Shown: positions 8,221-18,211 of the stretch, in pieces | Layout of the letters: each line of letters begins with the position of its first letter | Position numbering within the stretch: the first letter of the stretch is position 1 | Assembly: GCA_016234595.1 (NCBI GenBank) | Contig: JACRBG010000026.1 | Coordinates: 106,706 to 170,705 of the forward strand | DNA from: Chloroflexota bacterium | Lineage (GTDB): Bacteria > Chloroflexota > Anaerolineae > Aggregatilineales > J027 | Length of the DNA stretch: 64,000 bases | Reading direction: 5' to 3' | Notes under the pieces: model-generated | Seen by the model: the letters and a program-made list of their open reading frames with translations, nothing else | Database searches by the model: none | Told to the model about the DNA's origin: nothing | Made by a program: the position numbers and the translations under genes

Positions 8221-11200
8221 ACTCTTGCTCTTGCAGCGGCAATAGTATCTTAAATACACTGCCATGCCCTGATTCACTTTCAGCCCAAATAAGTCCACTA
8301 TGCCGTTCGACAATTTCTTTGGCAATCGTCAAGCCTAAGCCTGTCCCGCTCACTTTGCCCTCACTGGCCCGGAAGAATGGGTCAAAAACATGTTCCAATA
8401 CCTCAGGAGCAATGCCCGGCCCAGTATCTTGCACCTGAATCAAAACACTTGCTTCTTGGGGAATCACACTAACCGTAATAGCACCATATTCTGGGGTATA
8501 GCTGATGGCATTCACAACGACATTGGTGATGACTTGGTGAATGCGCTTGGGGTCTAAATCAAGATAAAAAGGAGCATCGGGCAATTGGCGACCGATATAA
8601 ATAGATTTTCGGTTGGCTTCCATTTGTTGGTCATCCAGTACCTCTTTGACCAGACGCAGCAAATCCGTCTTAGTAGGCTCAAAGGGAATAATACCGCGCT
8701 CAAAGCGAGAGACATTGAGCAAATCCTCAACTAAGCTAATCATGCGTTCGGTGGTACGCTCAATTACATCAACATGGGTATCCAGCTTGTCGGGTTGTTT
8801 GCGTAGCAGATATAGTCGGGTTTTGAGGTTTGCCAGTGGCGTGCGAAGCTCATGCGAGGCATTGGCGACAAAACGGCTCTTTTGGGCCTCAAGCGCTTTC
8901 TCTTGGCTAATGTCCCGTACCAGCATCAATTGCCAATGAAGAGGAGTGTCTTGGGTTCCAGAGGTGGTACTGGTGACGGCAACTTCCAACTGACTCCCAT
9001 CGCGGCGTTGCAGGGTCAATTGGACACGTTGAATTTTTCGACCCGCGCCATTTTGCTCGGCATAGCCCTCATTAAATCGGCTATAAACACCGAGTAACAG
9101 TTTCTCCACACCTTCAGTTCCAAATAGCTCCTCAATTAATTTTCCAATTGGACGAGCAGCCAATTCGGGGAGCGAAAACCCGGTCAATTGGGAAAAAGCG
9201 TTGTTGACAAACTGCACCTGCGATTTTTCACTGGCCCGTTGATACTCGCTATAAATAACCCCCTCACCCATCGCATCCAAAATGGCCTGTAGCTGGGAAC
9301 GTTCGCGCTGCAACTCCATCGTGCGCTCAATAACATGCTCCTCTAGTACCGCAGCCTCATGCTCGACACCTTCGAGAAGCCGCGCATTCTCCATTACAAT
9401 CGAGATTTGCGAGGCCAATGTCTCTAAAACAGGCTTATATTCTGGCCCGTAAAAATCTGGTTGCGTGTGATCGAGTGAAAAATAACCAATCACTTCGCCC
9501 ATGCTAATAATTGGGGCTACGACCCATGAATGAATCCAATCAAAGGCCTTTATCTTTAAATCTTGCCCTTCATAAGGTAGCCGAGACACGATAATTACCT
9601 GCGGGTTTTGCATCAAAAGGCGGATAATATCACTGTTTCCTGTCGTAAAGGCAAGGGCATAGACTTCAAGTTCCACTCCAAAGCGATCATAGCCCACCCC
9701 AACGGAAAGCCGCCATAGCCCATCACGTTTCAGCCATACCCCTGCCGCGTCATAGGGGACAACGCGGGCAATCTGCTCTAGAATCTTGGGCAAAATTTCT
9801 TGTTGATGGAGTGAACCCGTAAGCACAATGCCAATATCGCGCAAAGTTTCAGCTAATAGGCGCTGACGGCGTTCTGATTCATACAATTGGGCATTATAAA
9901 TCGCAATCCCCACTTGATCGGCAAAAGCAACCAAACGGCCCGTATGTTCCTTTTTGAAAAAACCAGCGATTGAACTATCCAAATTCAAAAAGCCAATGAC
10001 TTTGCCTTCGCGCCGGATGGGGGCACTGATATAAGACTGAATCCACTTCAAGTTAGGTGATACAAGCCAGCTTTCTAGTTCATCAACATTTGGCACAATA
10101 AGCGGCAGGCCTGTCTCCAAGATGCGGCGCATGTGTGTTACTTCAAGAAAATTTATGTGAGTATTTTGCAGATAGTTGAGTGTTTCGGGGGCATAACCAA
10201 AAGCCCCTATAATGTTAACGCTCATCCCATCCGGATTAATCAACATGATATTGGCAGAGTCGTGCGGAACGACACGGGCAATATGCTGGAAAATCTGCGA
10301 CAAGACCTCATTTAAATCGAGGGTACTGCCAACAGCCGCCGCCGCCGCGCGCAGAGCCTCGGCGAAAATCCGCTGGTCGCGTTCAAGTTCATACAGTCGG
10401 GCATTTTCGAGGGCGAGGCCAATCTGATCGGCAAAGGCTTGCAAGCGTCGAGCGTCGGTGTCATTGAAAAACCCGACCTTACTGCTATCCAGATGGATAA
10501 AACCAATCACTTCTTGCTCGCGCAGGATAGGAGCCGCAACAGTTGACTCGATCCATTCGGCCTCAGGGATAGGTACCCAATCTAAAAACTCCTTCACCGA
10601 TCGAATGGCAAGGGGCTGGCGAGTCAAAATCATATGCTGGAGATTGGGGGTCTTGGCAATCTCGAGGACAAGGCTTTTAATAAATTCCTGCCTTGCAGGG
10701 TCGTCATAGCCTCTGAATTTGGCAACCGTAGCCTGCGTCTTATCCTCATTGAGAAGCATAATGTTGGCAGCATCATAGCGAACCATACGATCAACATTCG
10801 CTAAGACTTGGGCAAGAACTTCATCAAAGGTCAGCGTGCTGTTAATGGCTGCGGTAGTATCACGCAGAGCTTCAGCAAAAATCCGTTGATCGCGTTCAAG
10901 TTCTAAGAGGCGGGCATTTTCTAGCGTTACTCCCAATTGCCCGGCAAACACGACTAACCGCTCGCGATGTTGTTCGTTATAAAAGCCGGGAGAGGCACTA
11001 TCCAAATTGATAAAGCCGATCACCGTATCCGCCCGCATAATTGGCGCACCAATCCACGAGCGAATCCACTGCTCATTTTCATGCACGACCCAACGGGGTT
11101 CCTGCCGCACGTCAGACAAAACTTTGGGTAAGCGCGTTTCGACCATCTCCCGTAGGAGTGGCATCCCAAGAATATTAAGGCCGATTACTCTAGGAAATTC

Positions 11201-13906
11201 AGCGAAACCCAATCCACCTGCATAGCCATGATTGCCCGCCACATGCCCAAAGCCAGTGACAGGATCAAACAATAGGATGTTGGCCCCATCGTGTGGTACG
11301 ACCCGCCCCAAATATTCCAAAATATGATTTAAGGCTTCACTTTGAGTGGCAGAACTACTGATCGCATTGGCTGAATCACGCAAAGCCTCAGCAAAAATCC
11401 GCTGATCGCGTTCGCTTTCGAGTAGATTCACCAACCGGACTTCTACCTGTTTACGTTCGGTAATATCCTCTAACACGCCGGCGACCCGATAGAAATTGCC
11501 ATCGCCGTCATAAACTGGAAATGTCCGTGACCATATCCACCGTATTTCACCATCGGACGGGCGTTTAATCGGGACTTCAATGTCGGTGGCCGCGCCCCGC
11601 TTGCTACGGACAAACATACGACGCATCTGAGACTGGTATTCAGGCAAAACATCAGCTAAATGAGCGGTAGCCGCGCCATAAACCTCATCACGGGAGCGGC
11701 CCCATGTGGTCTCGAAGGCAGGGCTTACATATAGCACTTGAGAAAAATCCGCCGAGGTCATCCAAAAAACTTCGCGGATGTTTTCAGTGAGTTGGCGAAA
11801 CCGTTCTTCACTGGCGCGCAATTCTTCAAGGGCCTTACGGCGATCTGTGATGTCTCGACTCGTGGTGATAATCGCCTGCACGGCTGGGTTGTCCAACAAA
11901 TTGGTGGTGGTGGCCTCTAGAATACGCCATGCGCCATCTTTTTGACGACCACGATACACAATTGTTGAGGTCGAGGTGCTTTGGAGAAAACCTCCTAACA
12001 ATTCTGCGGTATCGGTTGGATACACATAATCAAAAATACTGTGATGAAGACGGTCATCGGTGGTATAACCAAGAATTCGCTGCACCGAAGGGCTTTCGTA
12101 TTGAATAATGCCTTCACGATCAACCAGCGTAATAATGTCTGATGTATTTTCAATGAGGGCGCGATAGTAGGCTTCGCTGTTGCGCAGACTAATTTCGGCC
12201 CGCACTCGGTCAGTTAATTCTTGCTGCAAAGCCGCATATAGATAGGCATTGTCGAGAGCGATAGCAGCTAGTTCGGCGAATCGAGTTAGAAGTTCGATTT
12301 CGCCCGCCGTAAATTGCCGTGCAGGGTCTTGATAACCCAGATTCAAAACACCAGAAACAACCGAACCGACCTTTAGTGGAACACCTACGACGGCATGTAA
12401 AAATCCCGATGGGACATTTTCATGTCGCTCTTCCCACTTATCATAATCACTAAGGCAGATGACTTGGCCTGTCGCCCAGACTTTTCCGGCTAACCCGATG
12501 CCTAAACGGGCTTCTTCATCAGGATAAATATGCTTCAACGCGCCAATCGCAGCGCCAACCCGCATTCGTCCATCGTTTGGGCCTAAAACCTGAATTGAGC
12601 CATGATTGGCTTCGACTAATCGAGCGGCCCGTTCCAAGATGTCTTGCAATAGGTCTTTGAGTTTGAGACGACTGGTCAAGGCAATCGCGGTCTCGTGCAA
12701 CGCCGATAAATAATCGTTTTGTTGCTTTAGGCGGGCTCCACTGTGCTGCCGTTCGGCCAGTTCTTTTTGTAGGGCAGAATACAGTTGAGTTGTGTCTAGG
12801 GCAATCGAGGCCAATTGACCAAATCGGCCCAAAAGGGCTACTTGATCGGGGGTAAATCGCCGATGGGCCTCGACATAAGAAAGTGAAAGCGCCCCGAGGA
12901 CACGGCCTTCTGAAACTAAGGGAACACCAATGGAGGCATGGGCTAAATTTTTGTCGAAAGTGGGCAAACGTCCTGACCAAGTATCATAATCGTCTAAGAC
13001 AAGTGGTTCACCCGTCTCCCAGATTTTGCCTACAAACCCCTCTCCACGCTGCAACGCCCCACCCGTTGATTTTTCATAGACCCCTAAGGTAACGCGGGGT
13101 TCAATCCATGTTGCATCTGCCGAAACAAGATAAATATTGCCATGTTTAGTATCGGCCAATTGGGCGGCACGTTCCAAAATCACTTGCAACAAATCGTCCA
13201 GTTTTTGCCGACTCATCAAGGCCAGCGACGTTTCATGCAGGGCTTGTAGGTAGGCATTCTGTTCAGTGAGGATCACTTGATTGTGGAAAACGGTGTTTTT
13301 CCAGTCACTGAGAAGTTTTTGTCGAAGATAGGAAATAAGCAAGATAAACAAAGCGACCACTAAAACAAACTGCCCAGCAAAATAGATTTCTTGATAGGTC
13401 GGGTTGGCGATTAACTCACCAATCGACAATATCATGGCAAGGCATAACAAAGAAAAAAGGGCGGTTATCCTTACGGGATATAGCAGGCTACAGATAAAAA
13501 TGGGGATAACAAAATAGATTAGGCCTTCATGGACATCATCGGGGGCGTAATCCTTCGCCACAATAATCAAAAGTCCGATGGAAATAGAAAGCAAGGTCAC
13601 GATGGAAGCTAGGTGAAAATGACCCGTGTGATTCAAGATGTAGGCCATCGTCAAGGCAACCATTATGCCAAGGCTGACCTGCACGGTTGGCTGGGCTAAA
13701 GGTTGACGAAATTCTAGAAATAGGAAAGGCCAGATATTGGCAACCACCGCAAGGCTAAGAACTATCGTCAGAATTATCGAAAGTAACCAAGTTTGCTGCC
13801 GTCGTGTAAACTCATTAGGAGATGATTCTTGCATGGTAGGGCCAACCCAAAAACCCTTCCGATAGGATGGGCGATCTTGAGTTGATGGGCTTACATCTGG
13901 TGGCAT
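8219..13906 (-). CDS. Orphan multi-GAF/PAS sensor histidine kinase, 1895 residues
   Basis: This is a very large membrane-bound histidine kinase. Residues about 39-195 hold a hydrophobic sensor region with roughly five or six membrane segments. Two GAF domains follow (about 225-380 and 405-560), two PAS domains (575-690, 700-820), four more GAF domains (840-1000, 1015-1172, 1182-1345, 1350-1512), a third PAS (1535-1665), then HisKA with the phosphoacceptor His1685 in NASHELRTPLAN. The HATPase domain has N1799, DTGPGIAP and GTGLGLTIAKEIVERH. The repeated ELERDQRIFAEALR linkers before GAF3 to GAF5 show internal duplication. AGGA lies 8 bases before the ATG. There is no receiver domain and no neighbouring response regulator, so the partner is unknown. 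Confidence 0.92.
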   Translation of the reverse strand: MPPDVSPSTQDRPSYRKGFWVGPTMQESSPNEFTRRQQTWLLSIILTIVLSLAVVANIWPFLFLEFRQPLAQPTVQVSLGIMVALTMAYILNHTGHFHLASIVTLLSISIGLLIIVAKDYAPDDVHEGLIYFVIPIFICSLLYPVRITALFSLLCLAMILSIGELIANPTYQEIYFAGQFVLVVALFILLISYLRQKLLSDWKNTVFHNQVILTEQNAYLQALHETSLALMSRQKLDDLLQVILERAAQLADTKHGNIYLVSADATWIEPRVTLGVYEKSTGGALQRGEGFVGKIWETGEPLVLDDYDTWSGRLPTFDKNLAHASIGVPLVSEGRVLGALSLSYVEAHRRFTPDQVALLGRFGQLASIALDTTQLYSALQKELAERQHSGARLKQQNDYLSALHETAIALTSRLKLKDLLQDILERAARLVEANHGSIQVLGPNDGRMRVGAAIGALKHIYPDEEARLGIGLAGKVWATGQVICLSDYDKWEERHENVPSGFLHAVVGVPLKVGSVVSGVLNLGYQDPARQFTAGEIELLTRFAELAAIALDNAYLYAALQQELTDRVRAEISLRNSEAYYRALIENTSDIITLVDREGIIQYESPSVQRILGYTTDDRLHHSIFDYVYPTDTAELLGGFLQSTSTSTIVYRGRQKDGAWRILEATTTNLLDNPAVQAIITTSRDITDRRKALEELRASEERFRQLTENIREVFWMTSADFSQVLYVSPAFETTWGRSRDEVYGAATAHLADVLPEYQSQMRRMFVRSKRGAATDIEVPIKRPSDGEIRWIWSRTFPVYDGDGNFYRVAGVLEDITERKQVEVRLVNLLESERDQRIFAEALRDSANAISSSATQSEALNHILEYLGRVVPHDGANILLFDPVTGFGHVAGNHGYAGGLGFAEFPRVIGLNILGMPLLREMVETRLPKVLSDVRQEPRWVVHENEQWIRSWIGAPIMRADTVIGFINLDSASPGFYNEQHRERLVVFAGQLGVTLENARLLELERDQRIFAEALRDTTAAINSTLTFDEVLAQVLANVDRMVRYDAANIMLLNEDKTQATVAKFRGYDDPARQEFIKSLVLEIAKTPNLQHMILTRQPLAIRSVKEFLDWVPIPEAEWIESTVAAPILREQEVIGFIHLDSSKVGFFNDTDARRLQAFADQIGLALENARLYELERDQRIFAEALRAAAAAVGSTLDLNEVLSQIFQHIARVVPHDSANIMLINPDGMSVNIIGAFGYAPETLNYLQNTHINFLEVTHMRRILETGLPLIVPNVDELESWLVSPNLKWIQSYISAPIRREGKVIGFLNLDSSIAGFFKKEHTGRLVAFADQVGIAIYNAQLYESERRQRLLAETLRDIGIVLTGSLHQQEILPKILEQIARVVPYDAAGVWLKRDGLWRLSVGVGYDRFGVELEVYALAFTTGNSDIIRLLMQNPQVIIVSRLPYEGQDLKIKAFDWIHSWVVAPIISMGEVIGYFSLDHTQPDFYGPEYKPVLETLASQISIVMENARLLEGVEHEAAVLEEHVIERTMELQRERSQLQAILDAMGEGVIYSEYQRASEKSQVQFVNNAFSQLTGFSLPELAARPIGKLIEELFGTEGVEKLLLGVYSRFNEGYAEQNGAGRKIQRVQLTLQRRDGSQLEVAVTSTTSGTQDTPLHWQLMLVRDISQEKALEAQKSRFVANASHELRTPLANLKTRLYLLRKQPDKLDTHVDVIERTTERMISLVEDLLNVSRFERGIIPFEPTKTDLLRLVKEVLDDQQMEANRKSIYIGRQLPDAPFYLDLDPKRIHQVITNVVVNAISYTPEYGAITVSVIPQEASVLIQVQDTGPGIAPEVLEHVFDPFFRASEGKVSGTGLGLTIAKEIVERHSGLIWAESESGHGSVFKILLPLQEQE

Positions 13907-13940
13907 TACTTTCGTCCTACTACAAAATCTACTACCAACC

Positions 13941-16541
13941 CTATTTCACTCGTGGTACTCGCGCTAGAATGGTGCTGACCAGCTCATAATTAATGGTGCC
14001 AAGCCGATCTGCCGCCTCTTCAGCGGTAATACGGGCTTTGCCTTGCCGACCAATCAAGACAACTTCGTCCCCGATTTTGACATCCTCAATATGACTCACA
14101 TTAATCGTTGCTTGATCCATACTAATCCGGCCTACAATGGGGGCTTCTTGACCATGCACTAACACATGTCCCCAATTTTTAGGTGCCCGCCGGAATCCAT
14201 CGGCATAGCCCACTGGGATTACAGCGATTTTTTCTGGCCCGGTGGTACGATAGGTTTTGCCGTAACCAATATATGAACCAGCCGAAAATCGCTTAACTTG
14301 GGCAATAGTCGTTTTCCATGTCAAGGCAGGAATAAAATCTTCGGGTAATTGGCAGTGTGTGCTAGGATGTAAACCGTGCATTGCAATGCCAGCCCGCACC
14401 ATATTGAAGCGAGCATTGGGGAACTGCAATAATCCTGCTGAATTGGCGGCATGGATGTAGCGGAAGGTATAGCCTGCTGCTAAAAGCGGCCCGATGGCAC
14501 TTTCAAAGCGCTCGATCTGATAATCAGTGTAATCTTCATCATCATCGGCGACGGCAAAGTGGGTAAACACGCCCTCGACCTCAATATGTTGCATTTTGGT
14601 CAAGATGCGGAAAAATTGGGGCACATCTTCGGGCAAAAGGCCCAGCCGCCCCATACCTGTATCCACTTTAACATGCACTCGAACCGTTGAGTTCATTTCC
14701 ATCGCCACGCGCTCGAAAGCTCGTGCTAACTCAATATCATATAAATTGACCGTCACATCGTAGCGAATAGCTAAACCAGCCGCCCATGCCGGGGTATAAC
14801 CCAGCACCAAGATTGGCGCAGTAACCCCGGCATCCCGTAGCTCAATTGCTTCGTTAATGCTGGCAACCCCCAAATAGGTAGCGCCGTTGAGAAGCGCCGT
14901 TGTACTGACAGCAACAGCCCCATGCCCATAGGCATTCGCTTTGACCACCGCCATCAACTCGACCTCTGGCCCAACGATTTCCTTGATACGCCGAACATTA
15001 TGGGCAACCGCGTCCATATCAATATGCAGCCATGTAGGGCGGGCGGGACGATCCATCCACACTGAATCAAAGGCACTTTCTTGGCGGGCCAATAAAACAG
15101 CGTCGTTCGGATCAGCCAATAGTTCACGCACGACTCGTTCCATACGGGCAGCCTGACTACCCTTTATCAGGACAATGTCATCGGGGTTAAGCTTGTCTTT
15201 GATGGATTGAGCAGCATCTTGAGCAGAATAGGTCATATGAATTTGGCTAAGGGGTAAACCGCTGTCTTGGGCGCTTCGGGCGATTTCGGTAGCGAGATCG
15301 CCTTTGGTCACCAATTCTTGGGTTACTTGGGCCACCCGTTCCCCAACTTGGCGATGTCCACGCAAACTTAAGGCGCCCAATCCGGTCATATCACCTATGA
15401 CAAAATAAACCCGCCCTTTTTGGGGTGCAGGCATGGTCAATTCACCCGTTTTGCCTCGGCGGGGTTTTTGAATTTCTTCAAGCCATTCCACCGCTGAGAT
15501 GGTGTTTTCCAAATTGGCAGAATAGGTGTCATCGACGATTTGCGCTCCATTGAACCCGTGCAGCGAGCGCATCCGACCCGGCATAGGTTCTAGTTCAGTC
15601 AAAACCCGCAGGCTTTCTTCCATTGGCACATCAAAACACAGCCCCATGGCAGTCGCCATAATGACACTATAGAGTTGATGTACACCCAATAATGGCGTCC
15701 ATTTTCCAATTGACCGCTGAGTACCAAACCGCAAATCAAAACCAGTCCTATCGCGCCCGACCAACACATTGTAAGCCGTTAAATCTGCCCCAAAAGCACT
15801 GCCCGTTAAATCTACACTGGCAGTCATGACCGAGGCTTTGGTCGCAGTTTGCATCTTGCGCACAATAGGGTCGTCATAATTCAAGATGGCAATTCCATCT
15901 TGCGGCAAAGATTCTAATAAAACCCGTTTTTCGGCAGCAATACTTTCAATCGTGCCAAAGCGGTCAAGGTGTGAATGGCCGATATTGGTCACCACGCCAA
16001 CCATCGGTTTAGTAGCCTTGACCATCTCAGCCATTTCGCCAAATTGATCAACACCAAACTCCAAAACGGCTAACTGATAATCTGCGGTTAGCCTACCAAG
16101 AGCCATTGGAAGACCAAAACGGCCATTAAAACTCCCCGGGCTTTTGTAGACTTTATATTTTGTACCGAGTACCGCCGCGATTGCTTCTTTTGTGGTAGAC
16201 TTGCCGCTGCTACCTGTAACCGCAATGACGCTGACGCCATATTTGGTGATGACCCGTTCTGTCCAGCGAAGCAAGGCTTTTTCGACATCGCGCATGACAA
16301 TAACGGTTAAGCCATCAGTGTCAAAACTGGGCGGATGGGTACACATGATGCCCGTCACACCTCTGGCAACGGCATCTTCCATATAATCATGTCCATCACC
16401 CTGATTGGTTTTGATGGCAACGAAAATCTGCCCCGGTTGGGCACGACGTGAGTCAAAACAAAAATCAGTAAAAATTTGGCTGTTTGGCTCACCAAAAAGC
16501 TGACCGTCGGCGGCTTCTAAGATGTCATACAGGTTGATCAT
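13941..16541 (-). CDS. murF-alr: Bifunctional MurF (UDP-MurNAc-tripeptide:D-Ala-D-Ala ligase)/alanine racemase
   Basis: One 866-residue chain joins two peptidoglycan enzymes. Residues 1 to about 480 are MurF, which adds D-Ala-D-Ala to the UDP-MurNAc tripeptide. They carry the ATP loop VTGSSGKSTT (108-117), the GHSHLDRFG region and DTYSANLENT. Residues 501-866 are a full-length PLP alanine racemase, with Lys534 in VVKANAYGHG, the catalytic tyrosine at about 760 in IGYGKTY, and GYADGF. The racemase would supply D-alanine for the ligase. Similar fusions are known in Bacteroidota. No frameshift is visible at the junction. It follows the giant kinase gene without overlap and is divergent from the phosphohexomutase. 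Confidence 0.93.
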   Translation of the reverse strand: MINLYDILEAADGQLFGEPNSQIFTDFCFDSRRAQPGQIFVAIKTNQGDGHDYMEDAVARGVTGIMCTHPPSFDTDGLTVIVMRDVEKALLRWTERVITKYGVSVIAVTGSSGKSTTKEAIAAVLGTKYKVYKSPGSFNGRFGLPMALGRLTADYQLAVLEFGVDQFGEMAEMVKATKPMVGVVTNIGHSHLDRFGTIESIAAEKRVLLESLPQDGIAILNYDDPIVRKMQTATKASVMTASVDLTGSAFGADLTAYNVLVGRDRTGFDLRFGTQRSIGKWTPLLGVHQLYSVIMATAMGLCFDVPMEESLRVLTELEPMPGRMRSLHGFNGAQIVDDTYSANLENTISAVEWLEEIQKPRRGKTGELTMPAPQKGRVYFVIGDMTGLGALSLRGHRQVGERVAQVTQELVTKGDLATEIARSAQDSGLPLSQIHMTYSAQDAAQSIKDKLNPDDIVLIKGSQAARMERVVRELLADPNDAVLLARQESAFDSVWMDRPARPTWLHIDMDAVAHNVRRIKEIVGPEVELMAVVKANAYGHGAVAVSTTALLNGATYLGVASINEAIELRDAGVTAPILVLGYTPAWAAGLAIRYDVTVNLYDIELARAFERVAMEMNSTVRVHVKVDTGMGRLGLLPEDVPQFFRILTKMQHIEVEGVFTHFAVADDDEDYTDYQIERFESAIGPLLAAGYTFRYIHAANSAGLLQFPNARFNMVRAGIAMHGLHPSTHCQLPEDFIPALTWKTTIAQVKRFSAGSYIGYGKTYRTTGPEKIAVIPVGYADGFRRAPKNWGHVLVHGQEAPIVGRISMDQATINVSHIEDVKIGDEVVLIGRQGKARITAEEAADRLGTINYELVSTILARVPRVK

Positions 16542-16638
16542 GAGTTTGTCTCAAAATGAAGATTACACCATATCTAGTATTTTCAGTTTACCTGAGTTTT
16601 GTTTGCAGTGACAGTTAAGACAGTAAAGGAGCATCTAC

Positions 16639-18060
16639 ATGGCCCAAATTAGGAGCAATATCTTTCGGAAATATGACATTCGGGGCACAGCGACAGGCAC
16701 AGACCCTGAATTAACACCTCAAGTCGCTGAACTAGTAGGTAAGGCTTACGGCTCGTATATCCAACGTTCATTTAATATGAAACAGATTTTTGTCGGGGGC
16801 GATAATCGCCTTACAACCCTTGCTTTAAAAGATGCTATTGTCAAAGGATTGGCAAGTACCGGGGTGCGAGTAGTAGATATTGGTTTTGTGATGACGCCGA
16901 CGGTCTATTTTGCCGCCGCGTCGCATCCCGATTCAGCCGGGGTCATGATTACGGGTAGCCATCTGACCACCCAATACAACGGGATTAAAATGGCCTATGG
17001 CAAATTGGCGATGGCGGATGCTCAAATCCAAGACCTATTGCATATGATCCAAAATGATGATTTTAATGTGGCACAGGGCGAAATTGTGCATGATGATGAT
17101 ATGATTCGCCGTCATATGCAGACCATTCAGGGCATGGTCAAGATGGGCAACCGTAAACTTAAGGTTGTAGTGGATGCAGGTAACGGCCTGAGTGGAACTT
17201 ATGTACCCCCCATGATGGAAGCGCTCGGTATTGAAGTAGTATGTCTATTCTGCGAGTCTGATGGCACTTTCCCTAATCATCTACCCAACCCCGAAGACCC
17301 TGAATTGACTAAAGACCTTGAAGCTAAAGTGGTTGAAGTCGGGGCTGATTTTGGAATTGGCTTCGACGGTGATGCGGATCGTTGCGGTCTGATTGACGAT
17401 CATGGACATCATGTATCGGCGGATCGCCTGATTGCCCTACTTGCCCAAGATATGCTGGTTCGTCATCCCGGCGCGAAGATTGTCTACGATGTCAAAGCCA
17501 GCCAAATGCTCGATGATGTGATTACGGCGGCAGGTGGCGAAGGCATTATGTGGAAAAGCGGCCACAGTTTGATGAAACTCAAGATGAAAGAAGTGGGGGC
17601 ACTGCTTGGGGGCGAGGTCAGCGGCCATATCTTCATCGGCGAGAATTATTATGGATTTGACGACGCCCCGCTAGTGGCCCTAAAAACCCTTGAAATCCTT
17701 TCTAAGCAAAATGATGCCCTAAGTGAGATTTTGGGTCGGATGCCCGCTATGTTAGCCACACCCGAAATCATTCTTAGCACGCCTGATAATGTCAAGTTTG
17801 AGATTATCAATGAATTGAAGTCTAAATTATCTGGCGAATTTCCAGTTATTGACGTAGACGGAGCGCGGGTACAATTTGGCAAAGGCTGGGGTTTGGTACG
17901 TGCTAGCAACACCCAACCCGCGATTACCCTGCGATTTGAAGGCCCAACCGCCGCTGACTTGGTGAATTATATGCAGCGATTTAGCAATCTTTTAAGCAAA
18001 TATGCTGAGATTGACCAGACCAAGTTAAAGGCACAAATCAGCGCCTTCTCCAAGTCATAA
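16639..18060 (+). CDS. Phosphomannomutase/phosphoglucomutase family enzyme
   Basis: The 473-residue protein belongs to the alpha-D-phosphohexomutase family, which moves phosphate between C1 and C6 of glucose or mannose for nucleotide-sugar synthesis. Motifs in order are FRKYDIRG at the N-terminus, the phosphoserine loop TGSHLTTQYNGIK with Ser107, the metal loop GFDGDADRCG at about 241-250, the sugar-binding GGEVSGHIF at about 329, and the phosphate-binding RASNTQPAITLRFEG near the end. The serine loop is unusual: most relatives have TASHNP. An AAAGGAG ribosome site precedes the start and a terminator follows. Substrate preference between mannose and glucose cannot be decided. Confidence 0.9.
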   Translation: MAQIRSNIFRKYDIRGTATGTDPELTPQVAELVGKAYGSYIQRSFNMKQIFVGGDNRLTTLALKDAIVKGLASTGVRVVDIGFVMTPTVYFAAASHPDSAGVMITGSHLTTQYNGIKMAYGKLAMADAQIQDLLHMIQNDDFNVAQGEIVHDDDMIRRHMQTIQGMVKMGNRKLKVVVDAGNGLSGTYVPPMMEALGIEVVCLFCESDGTFPNHLPNPEDPELTKDLEAKVVEVGADFGIGFDGDADRCGLIDDHGHHVSADRLIALLAQDMLVRHPGAKIVYDVKASQMLDDVITAAGGEGIMWKSGHSLMKLKMKEVGALLGGEVSGHIFIGENYYGFDDAPLVALKTLEILSKQNDALSEILGRMPAMLATPEIILSTPDNVKFEIINELKSKLSGEFPVIDVDGARVQFGKGWGLVRASNTQPAITLRFEGPTAADLVNYMQRFSNLLSKYAEIDQTKLKAQISAFSKS

Positions 18061-18070
18061 GGAATACCAC

Positions 18071-18106
18071 AACGGACGGGTTCTATTGGCTCGTCCGTTT
18101 TCTTTC
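18071..18106 (+). terminator. Intrinsic terminator after the phosphohexomutase gene
   Basis: The stem AACGGACG (18071-18078) with CGTCCGTT (18092-18099) is followed by TTTCTTTC. Confidence 0.75.
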
Positions 18107-18122
18107 CCAGACAAATCTCGAA

Positions 18123-18152
18123 TTGAAACTTAATTCACAACTATTGTATCAT
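18123..18152 (+). promoter_or_regulatory. Promoter for the HEAT/zinc-ribbon gene
   Basis: TTGAAA (18123-18128) and TATCAT (18147-18152) are 18 bases apart. Transcription would start near 18159, giving a leader of about 53 bases. Confidence 0.5.
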
Positions 18153-18211
18153 CTAGGATACGAGACCTATTTTCATGCTGCCATCTATAGGGGAGTGGAG
18201 CCAGTTTACCC

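Noticed and set aside
4701..18130. AATTGAAACT occurs upstream of korA (2142), gcvH (4701) and the HEAT/zinc-ribbon gene (18121), resembling CRISPR repeat ends.
   Set aside because: The copies are isolated, have no regular spacing or spacers, and no cas genes are present.
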